DNA from: Phylloscopus collybita
Taxonomy: Eukaryota > Chordata > Aves > Passeriformes > Phylloscopidae
Length of the DNA stretch: 64,000 nucleotides
NCBI GenBank assembly: GCA_027886175.1
Contig: JAJNNQ010000018.1
Span: forward strand, 20,007,001-20,071,000
Direction of reading: 5' to 3'
In this document: one piece after another, positions 1-12,900 of the stretch
Layout: every line of letters begins with the position of its first letter
Position numbering within the stretch: the first letter of the stretch is position 1
Notes under the pieces: model-generated
Told to the model about the DNA's origin: nothing
Seen by the model: the letters and a program-made list of their open reading frames with translations, nothing else
Database searches by the model: none
Translations under genes and position numbers: made by a program

Positions 1-109
1 TCCTTTATGTAACCTGAATTTTCTTTATTGCATTATGTGGTCACTGTTTTTTATGTTTTTGATGTAGACCATCGAGTAAAGTATTTTCTTTGTCCTCCAG
101 TTAGTCAAG

Positions 110-770
110 TGAAAACAGACATTAGACCTCCACTTAATCTGTTCTTCAGCCTGAAAAAGTTCTATTTATATATCAGGTGCTCTGACCCCTTAAACATCTT
201 GATGGCCTTCCACTGACTAGTTCTAGTCTGTCAATGTCTTACTTGTAGTGACAACCCTAAAATTTTATATGATGTTCTAAATTTGGTCTCTAAGTGTCAA
301 AGAAGAAGAAACAAACACTCCTTTTGACCTACTGACTGCACTGTTGAAGTTAGCCTTCACTGGTGCTAGGGTACATTGCTGATCTATGCACAATTCTTGT
401 CTACTGGGACTACTATGTCCTTTATGCAAAACTACTTTCCTGCCAGTCAGCCCCAAGCATGCACTGTTGCATGGAGTAATTCTCTCTGGTGAAACAACAC
501 ATTCGTTTTTGCTGAGCTGTGTGAGCTCATCTTAATGTCACCCATGAAATTGCTGAGGATGCAGTCTATTCTACTGTCCAAGTTGCTAATGATGATTTTA
601 AATTGTATTGATGCCACCATAGTCCCCATGAGAAATGTCCTCGTTACTGGATATCTGTCCAAATTTGAACCATTAACCTCTACCATTAGCTGAATCATAA
701 AGACACTTCCCCTCCCAACTGATAGTCCAACCATACAGATCATATCTCTTCAGCGTGAGCACCCCTGTGT
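110..770 (-). mobile_element. CR1 LINE fragment, old, antisense
   Basis: On the + strand this reads as a decayed reverse complement of the 3' half of an avian CR1 retrotransposon. Recognisable landmarks, in the usual antisense order, are 'cagcctgaaaaag' (near 150), 'cttgatggccttccactg' (near 199), 'cagtcagccccaagc' (near 445), 'gttgcatgg' (near 467), 'gctgaggatgcagtctattc' (near 552) and 'gtccaagttgctaatgatga' (near 578). The part from about 150 to 300 corresponds to the C-terminal end of CR1 ORF2 (reverse transcriptase protein), read on the minus strand, but stops and indels break it. No target duplication is visible and the left end may run further. The divergence suggests an old insertion. 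The element is 5'-truncated, as most CR1 copies are. Confidence 0.75.
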
Positions 771-1390
771 CTCTGCCACATGAGAAGGGGAGATTTTGTC
801 CATTCTTAGTGTGGGGAGATTTCCTCAACAGTTAGTGTTTGATTTTTGTCAATCCCCAGGGAAGCCAAGGCTCTTGTGCTGACCAGTCTGTCAGTCTGGT
901 TAGGAGGACACTTCACTGAGCAGTCCTGCAGGATTGGAGGATGGTTCCACATATTCAGGGACATACACCAACAGTGTAAGGGACACCCCTCACTGGGTCT
1001 TTTATTTTTCACTGGGTCTTTTCAGTTTATTTGATAATGTTACCCACTGCCAGTGACTGCCAGCACTTATGAAGGACTCACTCCAACTGTTTACAAATTA
1101 TATTAATTAACAATATTAATACAAAATTGTGATTGGTTAAGGTTAGAGGATTGTCAGTGATAGCATCTGAAGTGTAGTTCATCTCCAGTAGTAGGTGCCC
1201 ATATGGAGAAGACCGTTTCAGCCAGCAGTTGCAATGGAGTCCTGCCTATCTTCTTCCCATTCTCTACCTGTTTATGTACTATTTCCCTATGCTTAGGTGG
1301 AGCATGAGTGACTTTAGTCATAAACAACTTTTTCATTGATTGGTATAAAATTTTTTCATTTCACTTTTAAAGATACAGTCAAAAAAATAC
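771..1390. other. unannotated noncoding stretch with a 19-bp tandem doublet
   Basis: No gene or element recognised. The segment 'cactgggtctttt' occurs twice (991-1003 and 1010-1022), a short tandem duplication of period 19. The first part may be a further decayed extension of the CR1 to its left, but the match fades after about 770. Confidence 0.5.
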
Positions 1391-1760
1391 AGGCCCAGTT
1401 AGGGTGGGCGTACCCTGGGAGTGGGTAAATTTGGGGTGGATGTGTGTGCTAATATATTTAGGCTATAATGAACCAAGTTCATCCAAGGAGAATAATTCCA
1501 CCACAGCTGTTGGCTCAGCAGCAGGACATCTCCTGTCTCCCTTGGCTGACAGGCGTTATGCTGTTTCTCAGCTGCGAAGTGACATCGAGTTCCCCTCCTT
1601 GCAAGGATTTCAACAGAACCTGGCTGAGGAGTTCCCACTTCCCTCACCCTCCATACCATTACCCTTAGCAGATGCTGAGGTTGGAGATTGTTGCTGTCGG
1701 GAATCAGGGATTTAGGGAGTAGTTTTTGAGCATGCCAACTGCATTCCATCCAGGAAGTAG
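1391..1760. other. GC-richer block of unknown origin
   Basis: This block is visibly richer in G and C and in CpG than its AT-rich surroundings (for example 'gtgggcgtaccc', 'gacatcgagttcc', 'tgtcgggaatc'). Open frames overlap on both strands: 103 codons on + (1404-1715) and 116 codons on - (1399-1749). Neither translation shows a domain I recognise, and both look like chance openness from base composition. It could be an unfamiliar LTR or DNA-transposon remnant, or a conserved regulatory element. I could not find TG...CA ends or a target duplication. Confidence 0.35.
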
Positions 1761-4700
1761 CAGCTGTATTTTATTCTATAATTTTACTCTATAATTTCTG
1801 TACCTTTATAAATTCTGTTAGGACGTGAATATAACCTCTTAGTTTCCTCTAATTTTATCCCCCCCGACATTTTTTTCCACATGGTCCCCAGCCATCTTTC
1901 CACAGTTTCTTAGTCAGTAGTCTTTCAAATTTCATTTTTTTATCCATAATGGCTCACAGAGGAGGAAGTGTAGGTTTTTATCTGAAGGGAATATTTGGTC
2001 AGTCACTGAATGAATTAGAATACATCTTTGCTGTAATGCAATCCCTTGAATATGTGATACAAGAAATGCAGGACTGTTTAACATGTGATAGTAATAGTCT
2101 TCTGTTTCTTTCTCTGACTACCCATTTGGCTTTCAAAAGAAAATACATGAGGCATACTTAAAGCAAATGGGGCACCATGATTAATAAGGACATCACACAG
2201 AGACACATAAAACTGCCCTGTCTCCTTTATCTGTTCTTTTGGTGCAGTGATTAACCTTTGAGTTTATGAGTATTTTTGCACTTGTCTCAGATAAAATATT
2301 TTATGACTTCTTACCTCCCAGGCAACTTGGATTAAACTTATCAGGTCTGGGAAGATAGTGGCCCATAATGACAGTTCCCTCAGAAATCATATCTACCTCC
2401 TTACCACATTATCAGATCATTTTTTGTGCAAAACAGATGGAAACATCAAGACAAGAGACAAGACAACTTGTTAAGGTCACATTCCACCTTCCTATACATC
2501 ATTCATGCTTAATTGATTCCCAACCCTTCCTGAGATAAATTGCCATACATTATGAGAGCTGAGAATATGAAAAGATCATTTTCTTTTCCCCATTAATTCT
2601 CATTTGGAAAGGATTTTGTCTTTGCTAAAGTTGCTTTGACAGTCTGCTTGCTAATGACTGATCACTTCCTATCAACAAAGAAATAAGGCAGAAGCATGTA
2701 GACCTATCTTTTACGAAATACGAAATACGAAAGTATTTCTCTCTGATGCAGTATTTTGCATATTCTGCTCTCAGTGTCAGAAAGAAAAAATAATTAAAAA
2801 GTAACAAGAAAAACAAAGCACAAACAAAACTGCCCCCATAAAAACTCCAGAGAAACAAGAGATTAGAAAGAAGAGACAAGACAGAACCCAGAAGATTGTG
2901 CAGGTGAACAACTTAAAATATACTTAGAAAAAGTCTCATTACTGTTTTAGGAAAGCTTCTTAGCTTCCCCCTCACACCTACCTGACATCTCCCCTTCTAC
3001 ACTGTACAAAGAGGAAGTCAATCATTTTGATGTATGTCTCCTGAACAGGGGTGGGGGGGTGAAAAACAGAGTATCAAACCTGAACTTGCTCTAGACCTCC
3101 TAATCATTTAGGGACATTTGAGGAACATCAGGGACAGCAACAACAACAACACAAACCATGAACATTGTTACCAAGGTTCTTGGATCTTTCTATCTTTTCT
3201 GGTTTTTCTTCTAATTTCAAGCAAATATAATGTTAGGAGTTGCTATCTATAAAGCTGTAATAAAGGATAAAGGAACAGCCATATGAGGGTGAAATGCTAG
3301 ACTCAGTCTGCACACAACTGCAAAGTTATCTTCAAGGATCTTAAAGCCTAAGTTTCCTTCAGTTGCAACATTCAAAACTATATATGTTAACCCAAAAATC
3401 TCAGGTAGAAACCTGGACATAGAATATCTTATTTGTAATCCATACTAGTATTATAAAACTGCATTCTTGGAGGTGGAAAATTGGTGCCTGGAAGTGAATT
3501 ACTCATTCCACTGCTCTTCTGCTCAAGCTCTTCTGCTCAAGCTATGAGAAAATAATTGGATAGAAATCTCTGCTGGCTTTATAGTGCTTCAGTTTACATA
3601 AAACATAGAAGAACACTGAAACTGTTCCTGGCCTTTATAATATTGTCAAGTTCTATTCAATAGGAATCATGAGTATGTTAAATTTGAAAATATTCCCATA
3701 TATAAACAGCCCTTCATCCCAGTTTGCGATCAGCTACATTTTGAATTTTCGGACCTTGAACTATCATTTCAAACCATCCTTGTGTTTTCAACTTGTGCAT
3801 TAAAAATTGCATCAGTACATAAGAATATACCAAAGATCACACATAAGAATTACTCCTTATATTGTGTATTTCCTCTTTTGGAACAAAAACCAGATGTTCC
3901 TTTGTGGGGTAATTTGGAAGTAGAATGAAGTGGAGACAAGGATCTTTTTTGGTAACTGTTACTAACACCTGCCTCATTTCCTTCAGCAGTCTCAGGACCC
4001 TTTCATGTGCACTAAAAAGAAGGGGAGGGGACAAGGAGGAAAACCAGGCTCTCTGTTTGCTCTATCCATTTCAGAGAGCAGCTTCACATATCAGTTTGCT
4101 GTAGAGAGAAGGATCATCTTTGTACTTCTGTTTCTGGCAGAAATATAAAGCATAAGCTGTGAAAGCCTCATTGTATTTTCCCTAGAGTACAGCCATTTAG
4201 ATGTAAACTCTAACAGCTTCATTGCAAGACACTTCATGCAGAGGAACTGTCAGGTCAGAAGAGGAGAAAAAAATGAACCAGATGAATTTGCTTTGCAGTT
4301 TCTCGGTGGGAGAGCTCTGCTGAAATGCTAGTCCAGCTCTACTGGTTTCTGCATCAACAGATGGCAGACAACATTCCTTGTGTTTTCGTCCCATTTGGTA
4401 AATCACAGGTCACATCTGGTCTGGCCTCTGTTCTTTCTGAACAGATGGAAGTACACATTCGTTATCGATTGCAACAAGGAAATGGGGAGATGATGGGGAG
4501 GAGTGTACATGGTGGGGGAAGGAAGGTGAGGAGCTAGAAATAGAAAAGGCTAAATGAAAGAAGGTTTAATAAAGGAGAGAAGAATTCAAAATGTCCAGTA
4601 ACAACAACACAACCAGTGATAGCTAAATGTGGCAGAGCAACAATATGTAGATAAATGGCTATTAGAAATTATTTCAAGATGTAATGTGTTAGAGATTTTT

Positions 4701-6202
4701 AATGCGGTCTCCTACCCAAGGCTATTAAATGAGAAATTAAAAAACTGTTTTCAGGCATCAACTCTCTCCACACAAGGCATAAAATAATCAGAAAACACAC
4801 AGAAAATGCTCTAAGACACTGTCAATCATAAACTGTGTTTTAGGCAGAGAAAACAATAAAAACTCTTTTTGTAACTCCCTTGTCATCTCATGCATAAATA
4901 TATCAAAACTTTTTAGATATTCTCAACTTTCTACTAAAATTGTGTTATTTCTAATTTTATTCTTTTAACTGGTTTATGAGTGTCTGAATTTTTCAACTTT
5001 CAATTCTGTTTTTAAGCAATCAAACTACATGCAAAATTAAATATTTCTAATTATTTTTGATATTTTAATTATAATTCTTAGTTATAATTTGAATTTTAAA
5101 TTTAAAAATCTGAAAATTATAATATATTTGACTCTCAAAAATTTTAAGTAACATAAAGCTTGAAAGTAAAATTGCTATCATAGCCACAAAACTATGCAGA
5201 ATAAATAAAATTTAAATAAATATTTTAAAAAATACAGAAAACAATTATGTTAATAGGTAAGTGTACACATGAAGCACAGAATTTGTAAATGTGCACACAA
5301 AATATAGGTATTGTTTATCCTTAGTCTAGGTGGAAACATATTTCACATTTGACAAATACTACTATACTAAAATAAACTTTTGTTTTTGGTGTCAAGAAGC
5401 AAGGTAGGCATGAATACCATGGCACAAAACATTATTATTCAGACATTCTAACTCTCTAATTTGAGTTATGTATGAAGAGCTCTGTGTCCTCCTAGAATAT
5501 AACAACATTAATTTAGCTCATTCTGTTTGAACAGGGTCTTTTGAATCTGGCCTCTTGTAGATTTCCACATTTATACAGTCTTAAGGTATATTTTGACAAG
5601 TGGCCTTAATTGATCATGCTGTCTAATACTACTACTACTGCTAGTAATATAGTCGTATTTTAAATAAACTATTCAAGAATTTTCCCATTCGGCCATCCAT
5701 GTGTTTCTTTTTCCCTTCAGCTCAAATAAAGCATGATTTAGGGTAGCTTTATAAAAGATAAGACTATTAGCCATGTTGAAAAGGCTAGAAGCTTTTCAAG
5801 ACTAGACTACAACAAAATACATATACAAGCAGACTTTTTTTTCTCTTTTTGCTTCATGTCAATGTGAAATTCAGCATGGACATTTTTACCTAAACTTTAT
5901 CTTAGCAGCAATTCCAAAGGAAAAACTTTTTCTAGGCAAGTGACACATATTTAACACATGCTCTTTCTATCATCCTAGTGTTTCCTGTTCTTGTACAAAT
6001 CCCCAACAGAGACAGAAAGTTTATTTTTGTTGTCAGAGTGCTCTGTCGAAAAGAAACACTTTTGTATGCTTATACAAAATCAGAAATAAGTTGAAATACC
6101 TTTTGAGATAACATTTTAGTTGATATTATTTCAATGTACCTGTAAGGATACAAAGCTCAACTCTGTTCTATCCCAATGTGAAAGAACAGAAAAATTATTC
6201 CT
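1761..6202. other. unique AT-rich noncoding sequence
   Basis: No gene, RNA gene or recognisable transposon seen. Small features only: a tandem doublet of 'ctcttctgctcaag' near 3514-3541, strongly A/T-rich sequence at 4900-5260, and a (TAC)n-like run near 5625. The 4200-4540 part is somewhat less AT-rich and carries two 'aacagatgg' E-box type words. All open frames here are short and without recognisable protein features. Confidence 0.5.
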
Positions 6203-6262
6203 GTCTTATTTGGATAGTGGATCCACTATCCACTTATTTGGATATATGGATCCACTATGATT
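6203..6262. repeat. tandem microduplication with 20-bp perfect palindrome
   Basis: A unit 'cttatttggata..ggatccactat' is present twice in tandem (about 6204-6229 and 6233-6259). In the first copy, 6212-6231 is a perfect 20-bp palindrome (ggatagtg, gatc, cactatcc). The second copy has lost the symmetry. No transposon match was seen. Confidence 0.85.
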
Positions 6263-6312
6263 CACCAGCTTACAGTAATCAAGAACAATCTAGTTAGTCA
6301 CCACTACAGAAT

Positions 6313-7290
6313 GTGCCAATAGGGCCAACTCTGCCCAATCAAACCCTTTATACACATGTGGAAGGGAAAAAACTTCCCAGATATGCTGGGGAAAACAGTC
6401 TGGATTATTCCTGCTTCAGGCAAAGGCAAACCCATTTGTACTCTTTCTTTTGCTCAAGCGCGTGTATGCACGTGGTGGGTAACGCGAAAGGGTGGGGAAG
6501 TACCATGTGTGCCCCAAAGAGGCTCGATTTTGGGAAAGAGTAGTCAATGAATTAACTTGTACAGCATTGATTGCTATATAATACTGCACATTATCACTGC
6601 TGTGGTGGCTATATGGCCATCACTACACTGGGCACCTTGTGGCACTTGACTGCCACTACACTTTAGGGGATCTGAACTGATTCCTTTTTCATTGCCACAT
6701 AAAAGATTACTGTAAAACTCACCCAGGTTAATGAAAAACGAACTCTGATTAGGCAGGACAAGCCCAATGGTGCTAATTTTGCATTTAACTTCTCTTATCA
6801 TGCTCCCCTTCATTGCAACATGTTTTTTACCTGAAAAATCTGGTTGAAGCCAGAAGAGAGTCAAAAAGGCTTTACATACATCACCAGGATCAACACTGGA
6901 GAGATCAGGAGCACATGGAGGTGTGCACCTGCTTCTTAATCTGGACAGAGTCTGTACAACTAAAATTAAGTGTACATCATCTAACTGGCCTTGATATGTC
7001 CCTTACTCTCCCTTCTGAGAAGGAAGGGGGCATGGCTTAGGGTCAGGAAGAAAAAGCTGGCATATAGAGGGTCTACCATTTTGTTATTTTGAAATATTTT
7101 TTTCTTGTAAATACCCCTCTTTTTAATATAATTTTGTTATTAATATTGTGGCTGTTTCTGTTCATTTTCTTATCCATAGCTATCTCCAGTAAATTTTTCT
7201 TATCTCATCTTGGGATCTCTGCCTTTTGTCTCTCTCACCAGAGGGGTGAGAGGGGAGGGAGGAAGGGGAGGAAGATACAAGAATTTTTCT
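6313..7290 (+). mobile_element. decayed endogenous retrovirus 3' part (internal + LTR-like tail)
   Basis: A plus-strand frame at 6356-6550 is rich in Trp, Gly, Lys and Cys and ends in a stop. It resembles the end of a retroviral pol (C-terminal, SH3-like part of integrase) or a betaretrovirus-like env start; I cannot decide which. This stretch keeps several CpGs (gcgcgtg, cacgtgg, taacgcg), unlike its surroundings, which suggests later arrival than the old CR1s. The following 450 bases carry many stops. At 7017-7030 a purine run 'gagaaggaagggggca' is followed by 'tgg', as expected for a polypurine tract and LTR start. Around 7180-7240, 'agtaaatttttcttatctc' followed by a C/T-rich segment resembles the R/U5 end of avian ERV LTRs. 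No 5' LTR or target duplication was found. The frame is interrupted and cannot encode a working protein. Confidence 0.4.
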
Positions 7291-10200
7291 GAGACATAAA
7301 ACTTCTTCCCCTTTTCATTTTGCATTTAAGAAAATCTACTAACCTTGATATATTGAGATATATAAATATATATATAAATACACTTATTTCAACACTTAGA
7401 GGGATTTTTCCAGCACTCTGAAAGGATCAAAAAATATCACCTGACAATTCAGAATGAGAATCAAAGATTCTTAGCTCAGTTTGTGTTGCTTCTTAGAAAT
7501 ATTGTAATGTTTGGACATCGGTATCTACCTGACCTTTTATAAACAGAATTACAGTTTTTAAAATATTTCAGAAATCCATGTTATCAAGAGCTGGTGGAGC
7601 ATCTAATTCACAAAAAAATTAAAAGCTTTTGTTTTGAGCACAGGAGAATCCTTTTCTCTTACTTGATCTAAAAAAGGCAACACATAATGACAAATTTGAA
7701 GGTCCCCACTGCTGAAAGTGTAGTTAAAATGCATAAACCAGACACATGTCAAGAACTAACCTTACTATATCACAATAAACTTGAGGTACCACTAATCCAA
7801 ATGTGCACTATTTAATTCCTGGAAAATTCAGTCTACAAACAATTTAATTATGACTTATGTTTTCCTTTTAAAAAGTGATAGTAATTCAGATATGCTTTAT
7901 GGCTTCTTATTTGCAGATAAATAAAAAACATTTTTATCCCTACAACCTTTCAACTGTTTAAACCCTTTTCTGTTCTTTATAAAAATTTATAAAAAATCAT
8001 TCACCAGAGTTTTAAAATAGAATGGATTGTTTGCTTTTGCCCTAATCATGTTACTTGTTTTCTCCACCCTTACCATAGTAAAGATTTTTTTTTCTTTCCT
8101 AAAATTCATAATTATTCCTACTGTTACAGGAGATTGCATAAGGAATAAACCCTGCAATTTTCATTTTGTTGTGAGATTTATCACATTAGTATCTGAATTA
8201 TGTGTCCCTCTTGCGTGCTGATAGAATACAAAATTATCTAAACAAACTGCAATCTTGTCTTAGTCATACATGATATTTATTCTATAATATTGTCATTTGA
8301 GTGTTAGCCATGGGTCCTTGTTCTTGAGAAGTGACAAATGTGGTACCCATTAAAAGCTGAAGTAAATAAATTCTGTGAAAATATGTTTTTGTTATTTCTA
8401 TGATAGCTGAGGACAAGAAGACCAAAGGTGAAGGTCAACCACTACAGCACTGGCAATTTAGATAGTCACAGATTTTGGGACTAGAATAAAATAGTTCCAT
8501 ACTGCTTACTTTATACTCATTTAAATGTCTCACACAAATGTGAATAGAAGCACCCAGAAGGACTTTGAGTTCTGAAAAGAATTTACGTGATCTTTAGACA
8601 AAAGTGCAGCACATATACCTGGTGACTAAATACTGCAGTTCCCAGGTGTCACTTCCATATGCCATTTAACATAAATACTGACACGCTTAGACGTAATAAC
8701 TTTGTTTGCAAATCAGTGGGTACTTGTTTCTGAAAAAGTGCTTTTTTATTCCTTTTCTTTCTTAATTAGGACCTTGATGTAGGCTGATGCAGGCTTAGGT
8801 TCTTGTATTTGTAAGAGGAATTGCACACAGGGAATTGAAAGCTATAGATGACTTTGGAACTACAAAAAGTATATGTGGTGAAGAATCAGGTACATTTCGG
8901 GCACCCCAGAGTAGGAAAGCAATAATTAAGAATGATTAGAACACCTTCTTTCTCTTCTCTTGTGAGTATACAGTACAACTCAATTCCTGATTCAAAATGC
9001 CTAAGACTTCCTTCCTGCATGGTATACAAAACCTTTACCTGATTCTAAGCCATTTTAGACATTTTTGCCACCAGTTTATTAATATAGGCCTTATGACTTA
9101 TGTACTGTACACTACTCAATCCTTTACCGCTTACAGCTCCTTGCCTCCTTGTCAAGTTCTCTATGAGGTTGTAGTTTCCTTCATAGAATCCTGTATTTTC
9201 TCCATGTCTCTTTCAGCTTATGCATTTAATATCCAACTGAAAAAATAGAGAAATTTTTTTTCTGAGAAGGAATTTGTTGTACACAGAGATTATAGTAAAA
9301 ATTTTCTAAGTACAGATGTTTAAATACTCCTCGCTTTGTACTTAACAATCTGCAACATACAAAATGTTCAGAGCATGGTGTTGTTAATTTGTGGCGCTAC
9401 CAGCTTGCCACTGCAGCAAGTCCTCTACTCAAGAAATGAGGTGGCTGATTCTGAAGTAAACACCAAGGAAAGGTTCCACTTCAGCCATCCATGCCAATCA
9501 AAGAAATAGAAAATCTTTTTCCAGGATTATTGACAATTGTTCAGATTAGAGGTGTGCCTAAGTAATTTTCCTAAAAATCAATACCTTAATAATTTTCCTT
9601 AGTTTTTAAACATTTGTATTGAATGATCTATTAAACTGATAAACAACAGTCCCTTTTACTCCATGAACCTTATTTATCTCCAGCGTGGGTTTATATTTTG
9701 CAGTAAATGAATCAAAGCACCTGTGAAAAAATATTATATAACTAAATAGTTTGAAAAGTAAAGATATATTGCACTTAAAATACTTCTATACGAAGTAATA
9801 TATGTTAAAGTGGTTTAGAAGAACATATATTTGTTACTGTTTAAGGTTGCAGTCATTCTTACAGGGTTTTTTTGGGTCACATTTCTTTTTGGGTCAGGAT
9901 TTCAAAAACCATGAAGACAAATTAATTAATAGTTCTTATATTTTGCAGTTAGTAGAGATGAACGACATCTAAGGTTGAAAATATTTATATGTGATAAAAC
10001 AAGGATTACAGGTTAATGTATTATCTGATTGCACGCGATGTTAGGCAATTTTGGAAATTGTTTGATTTACTGCTAGAACGTTCGAGGCCTGTAGTGTAGG
10101 CTGAGGATTTGTATAACGGAGGTGGCATCTAGAATATGTTTGCTTGAGTGTTCATGCTAAGCAGCTGAAAATTATTTAAGTGGAGATTAAAGACAATTTT

Positions 10201-12558
10201 CCAGGGGAAAAAAGAAGCGTTTATTATTTGTCTATCCAAAAACAAAAACAGGGAGAAAACTGTGAATGAAGGGCTCAGAGATACCCTATGGACAACATGA
10301 CTTATTCTTCTAGCCATGCTGTTAGAGTTAGCTATGAGTTACATATCGTGAAAACACATCCTCATTAATGGGCCTTGTTTGGCCTGTGTAGGTACAATGA
10401 AGACAGTGATATCATAGTTAAATGTCTTTAGCTATGGACCAGGCAGGAGGTTATGGCAAATGATCAAGGAGAAGGGACAAAACAGGCTGGCTCACTGGAA
10501 GATCATATTTTGTCACTGTACTGTGCTAGTAATTTTGTAAGTTCATTTTTACTTTACAATTTGCCTTCAGATCTGTGAGAGGTAAAACCCCCACTCTTTG
10601 TTATGGTGGTCTCCTAAATGATTCAAGTTAACATATACAGGTTCTATTTCTGCAGGCATATACATAAGCCATATATGGAACTGGAAATTGGCAACAGTCT
10701 AACTTACAGATATGCTTCAAATCTAAACTAGTTTAGTATATAAGCTTAGTATTACCTTGGATTACTTGATTAATTATCACTACTTGACTCTTTGTCACTT
10801 TAGACAGAGTAGTTTGTGGACCTGTTGAGAAGATATCAGAGTCTTCATGGATTCCATGGAACAATTTTAGAAGACCATGCATTTGAAGCCACCTGACCTG
10901 AGGAATTGGACGTTTTCAGCCGCTCTGAAAAATGTGTCTAAGGCTAAACAGTAGATCCTTCTAAAACTGATCATAAGGTTGGAATATTGCAGCATGGCAA
11001 TCAAGTCATGAACTTCTTTATTTATGGAATCACTAAAGTACAGCTAATTTATAATCTAATAGGACTTTGTTTCTGTTCATTATCTTGTGTATCATCTATA
11101 GGTAAGTAATTTTGGCTTACTTTGATTCCATTTTCTGTTTGATATACCACAGACAGCTGTAAGTGCTCCAGGTAATGATATGCTTAACCCAGATTTACCT
11201 CACTGCATGATTCCTGATTTAAGCTACCCCTTAATTGTAAGTAATACCAAAGCCAGCTGAATCACTTACATGAAGCTACTGTCCAACAACCACAACTCTT
11301 AAGCACACATATTAATATTGCTTAATACAGTTCTACTCCTTCAAGTCTATATTTTGTCCTGGTTCAAAGGTCTTTATTCAAACAGGTTTAATAAATTTAA
11401 AATGCCAAATTATATTACATAAAGTACCATTTGACAACACTAGTGTGCGTAATTTCCTAGGAAAAGTTCATACAAGTAAATGTATCTTATTTATATGAAA
11501 ATGGTGTAAAATGGAATATAAGAAAACATGTAAAATAAAATTGTATTCCTCTGGATAGTAAATATCCATGTCTATGAAGATATAACATATATAGTGGAGC
11601 AGATAAACAATCAGTTAATAATTTAGGGATAAAGTTATTGAGTTAGCTATAAAATGGTACCATTCCCTTAACTTCAAGAGGAGAATCAGATTTCCTCTTA
11701 GTGTAATGTTTTCAGAAGTGTGTCAATTTGGGTGAGACTCAGTACAGGTTTCCACATGTGAGCAAGGTATCTCAGGACCACTTATAGTCTGGGAATATCT
11801 AAACAATACATTCAGTAGGAACTAAGTGCCTTGGCTTATTCCAAACCAGCTCTCTAGTACTGGGTAACTGAGCAGCACCACAGCTCCATTTAATATATGG
11901 GTTGTGACAGGAGCCTAGACACTTAAATAAATCTCCTCTAGACATCTATAAAGAAATGCCCTAATCTGGAACTGATTTTCTTCTTTTGTGTAAACAAAGG
12001 TCTTACAGAATGTCTATGCCTATTCAAGTGATTCAGACTGAAGAAATTCTGATCCTCTATGTAAACATTAATATAATTAGGGAAAAAAAGTATTTCTTTC
12101 ACCTTCTTACCTAAAAAATCACAGAAAAAAAAAATCTATACTGTTTATGCATCGAGTAGAATTTGAACTGGAAAAATAGAATCATTCTTGTCTTCTTTGT
12201 TGAAAGTCCAAAATTTCTATTACTCTTGGGATGAGAAGCAAGAATAATATTAATTAATATTTAAAATTCAAAAGGAAAATACAAAAAGAAAGGAAACAAT
12301 CAAGCCATGAAGAAACAAAGGGAAGAGGAAAAATCAATTTCTAAGAAGATTTTCAACAAAGGCCAAAATAAAGGCAGTTTTTGAAAGCTGAAGAGAAAAA
12401 GCCACCCTGAGGAAGAATAGATTTACTAATTCTCTTCAGGTTTATTCTCAGTCAGTTTCTGAAACACCTCTATATGCTGAAGGATAGAAGACTTGGTCTT
12501 TTGGATATATGTCAGAGTAAGCCACAGAGAGGTTTGAAAACCTCTTAAAGCAGAGCTT
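7291..12558. other. unique AT-rich noncoding sequence
   Basis: No gene or recognisable repeat family seen over about 5.3 kb, apart from short A/T runs such as the (TA)n-like 'atatataaatatatatataaata' type sequence near 7360-7380. No open frame exceeds about 85 codons, and none has recognisable protein features. Confidence 0.5.
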
Positions 12559-12900
12559 CGAAGAGAGGCTATCATAAGATAATTTGGGCTGGAAGGGACC
12601 TCAGGAGCTCTCTAGCTTGCCTTACTGCTGAAAACAGAGTCAGCTGTGACAACAGACCAAACTCTTCAGGGAATTGTCTAGTGAGATCTTGGTAGTCTAT
12701 AAGTATGGACACTTCTTTGAGTAACTTGCTCCACTACTTGACTGTCCTCCCGAACAAAACAAAACAAAACAAAACAAAACAAAACAAAAAATAAAACCGC
12801 GAAAAAAAACCACCTGTCTTTCTTTCAAGCCAATTTCCCTTTATTCCTGTTGTTTCTCATCCTCCAGCCATACACCACCACTCCAGGTCATAGGTAAAGA
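12559..12900 (-). mobile_element. CR1 LINE fragment, antisense
   Basis: The + strand shows the reverse complement of a CR1 3' end: 'gggctggaagggacctcagg' (near 12587) followed by a decayed version of the segment that normally reads 'ctccaacct...agggtcagct'. After an A-rich expansion the element seems to resume at about 12811-12890 ('ttcaagccaatttccc', 'gttgtttctcatcctccagcc'). In sense orientation the 3' end lies at the left. The CR1 3'-terminal octamer repeats are not preserved. The (AAAAC)n array inside probably grew after insertion. Confidence 0.7.
12756..12785. repeat. (AAAAC)6 microsatellite
   Basis: Six perfect copies of AAAAC, followed by an imperfect A-rich extension to about 12810. 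It sits within the antisense CR1 fragment. Confidence 0.95.
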
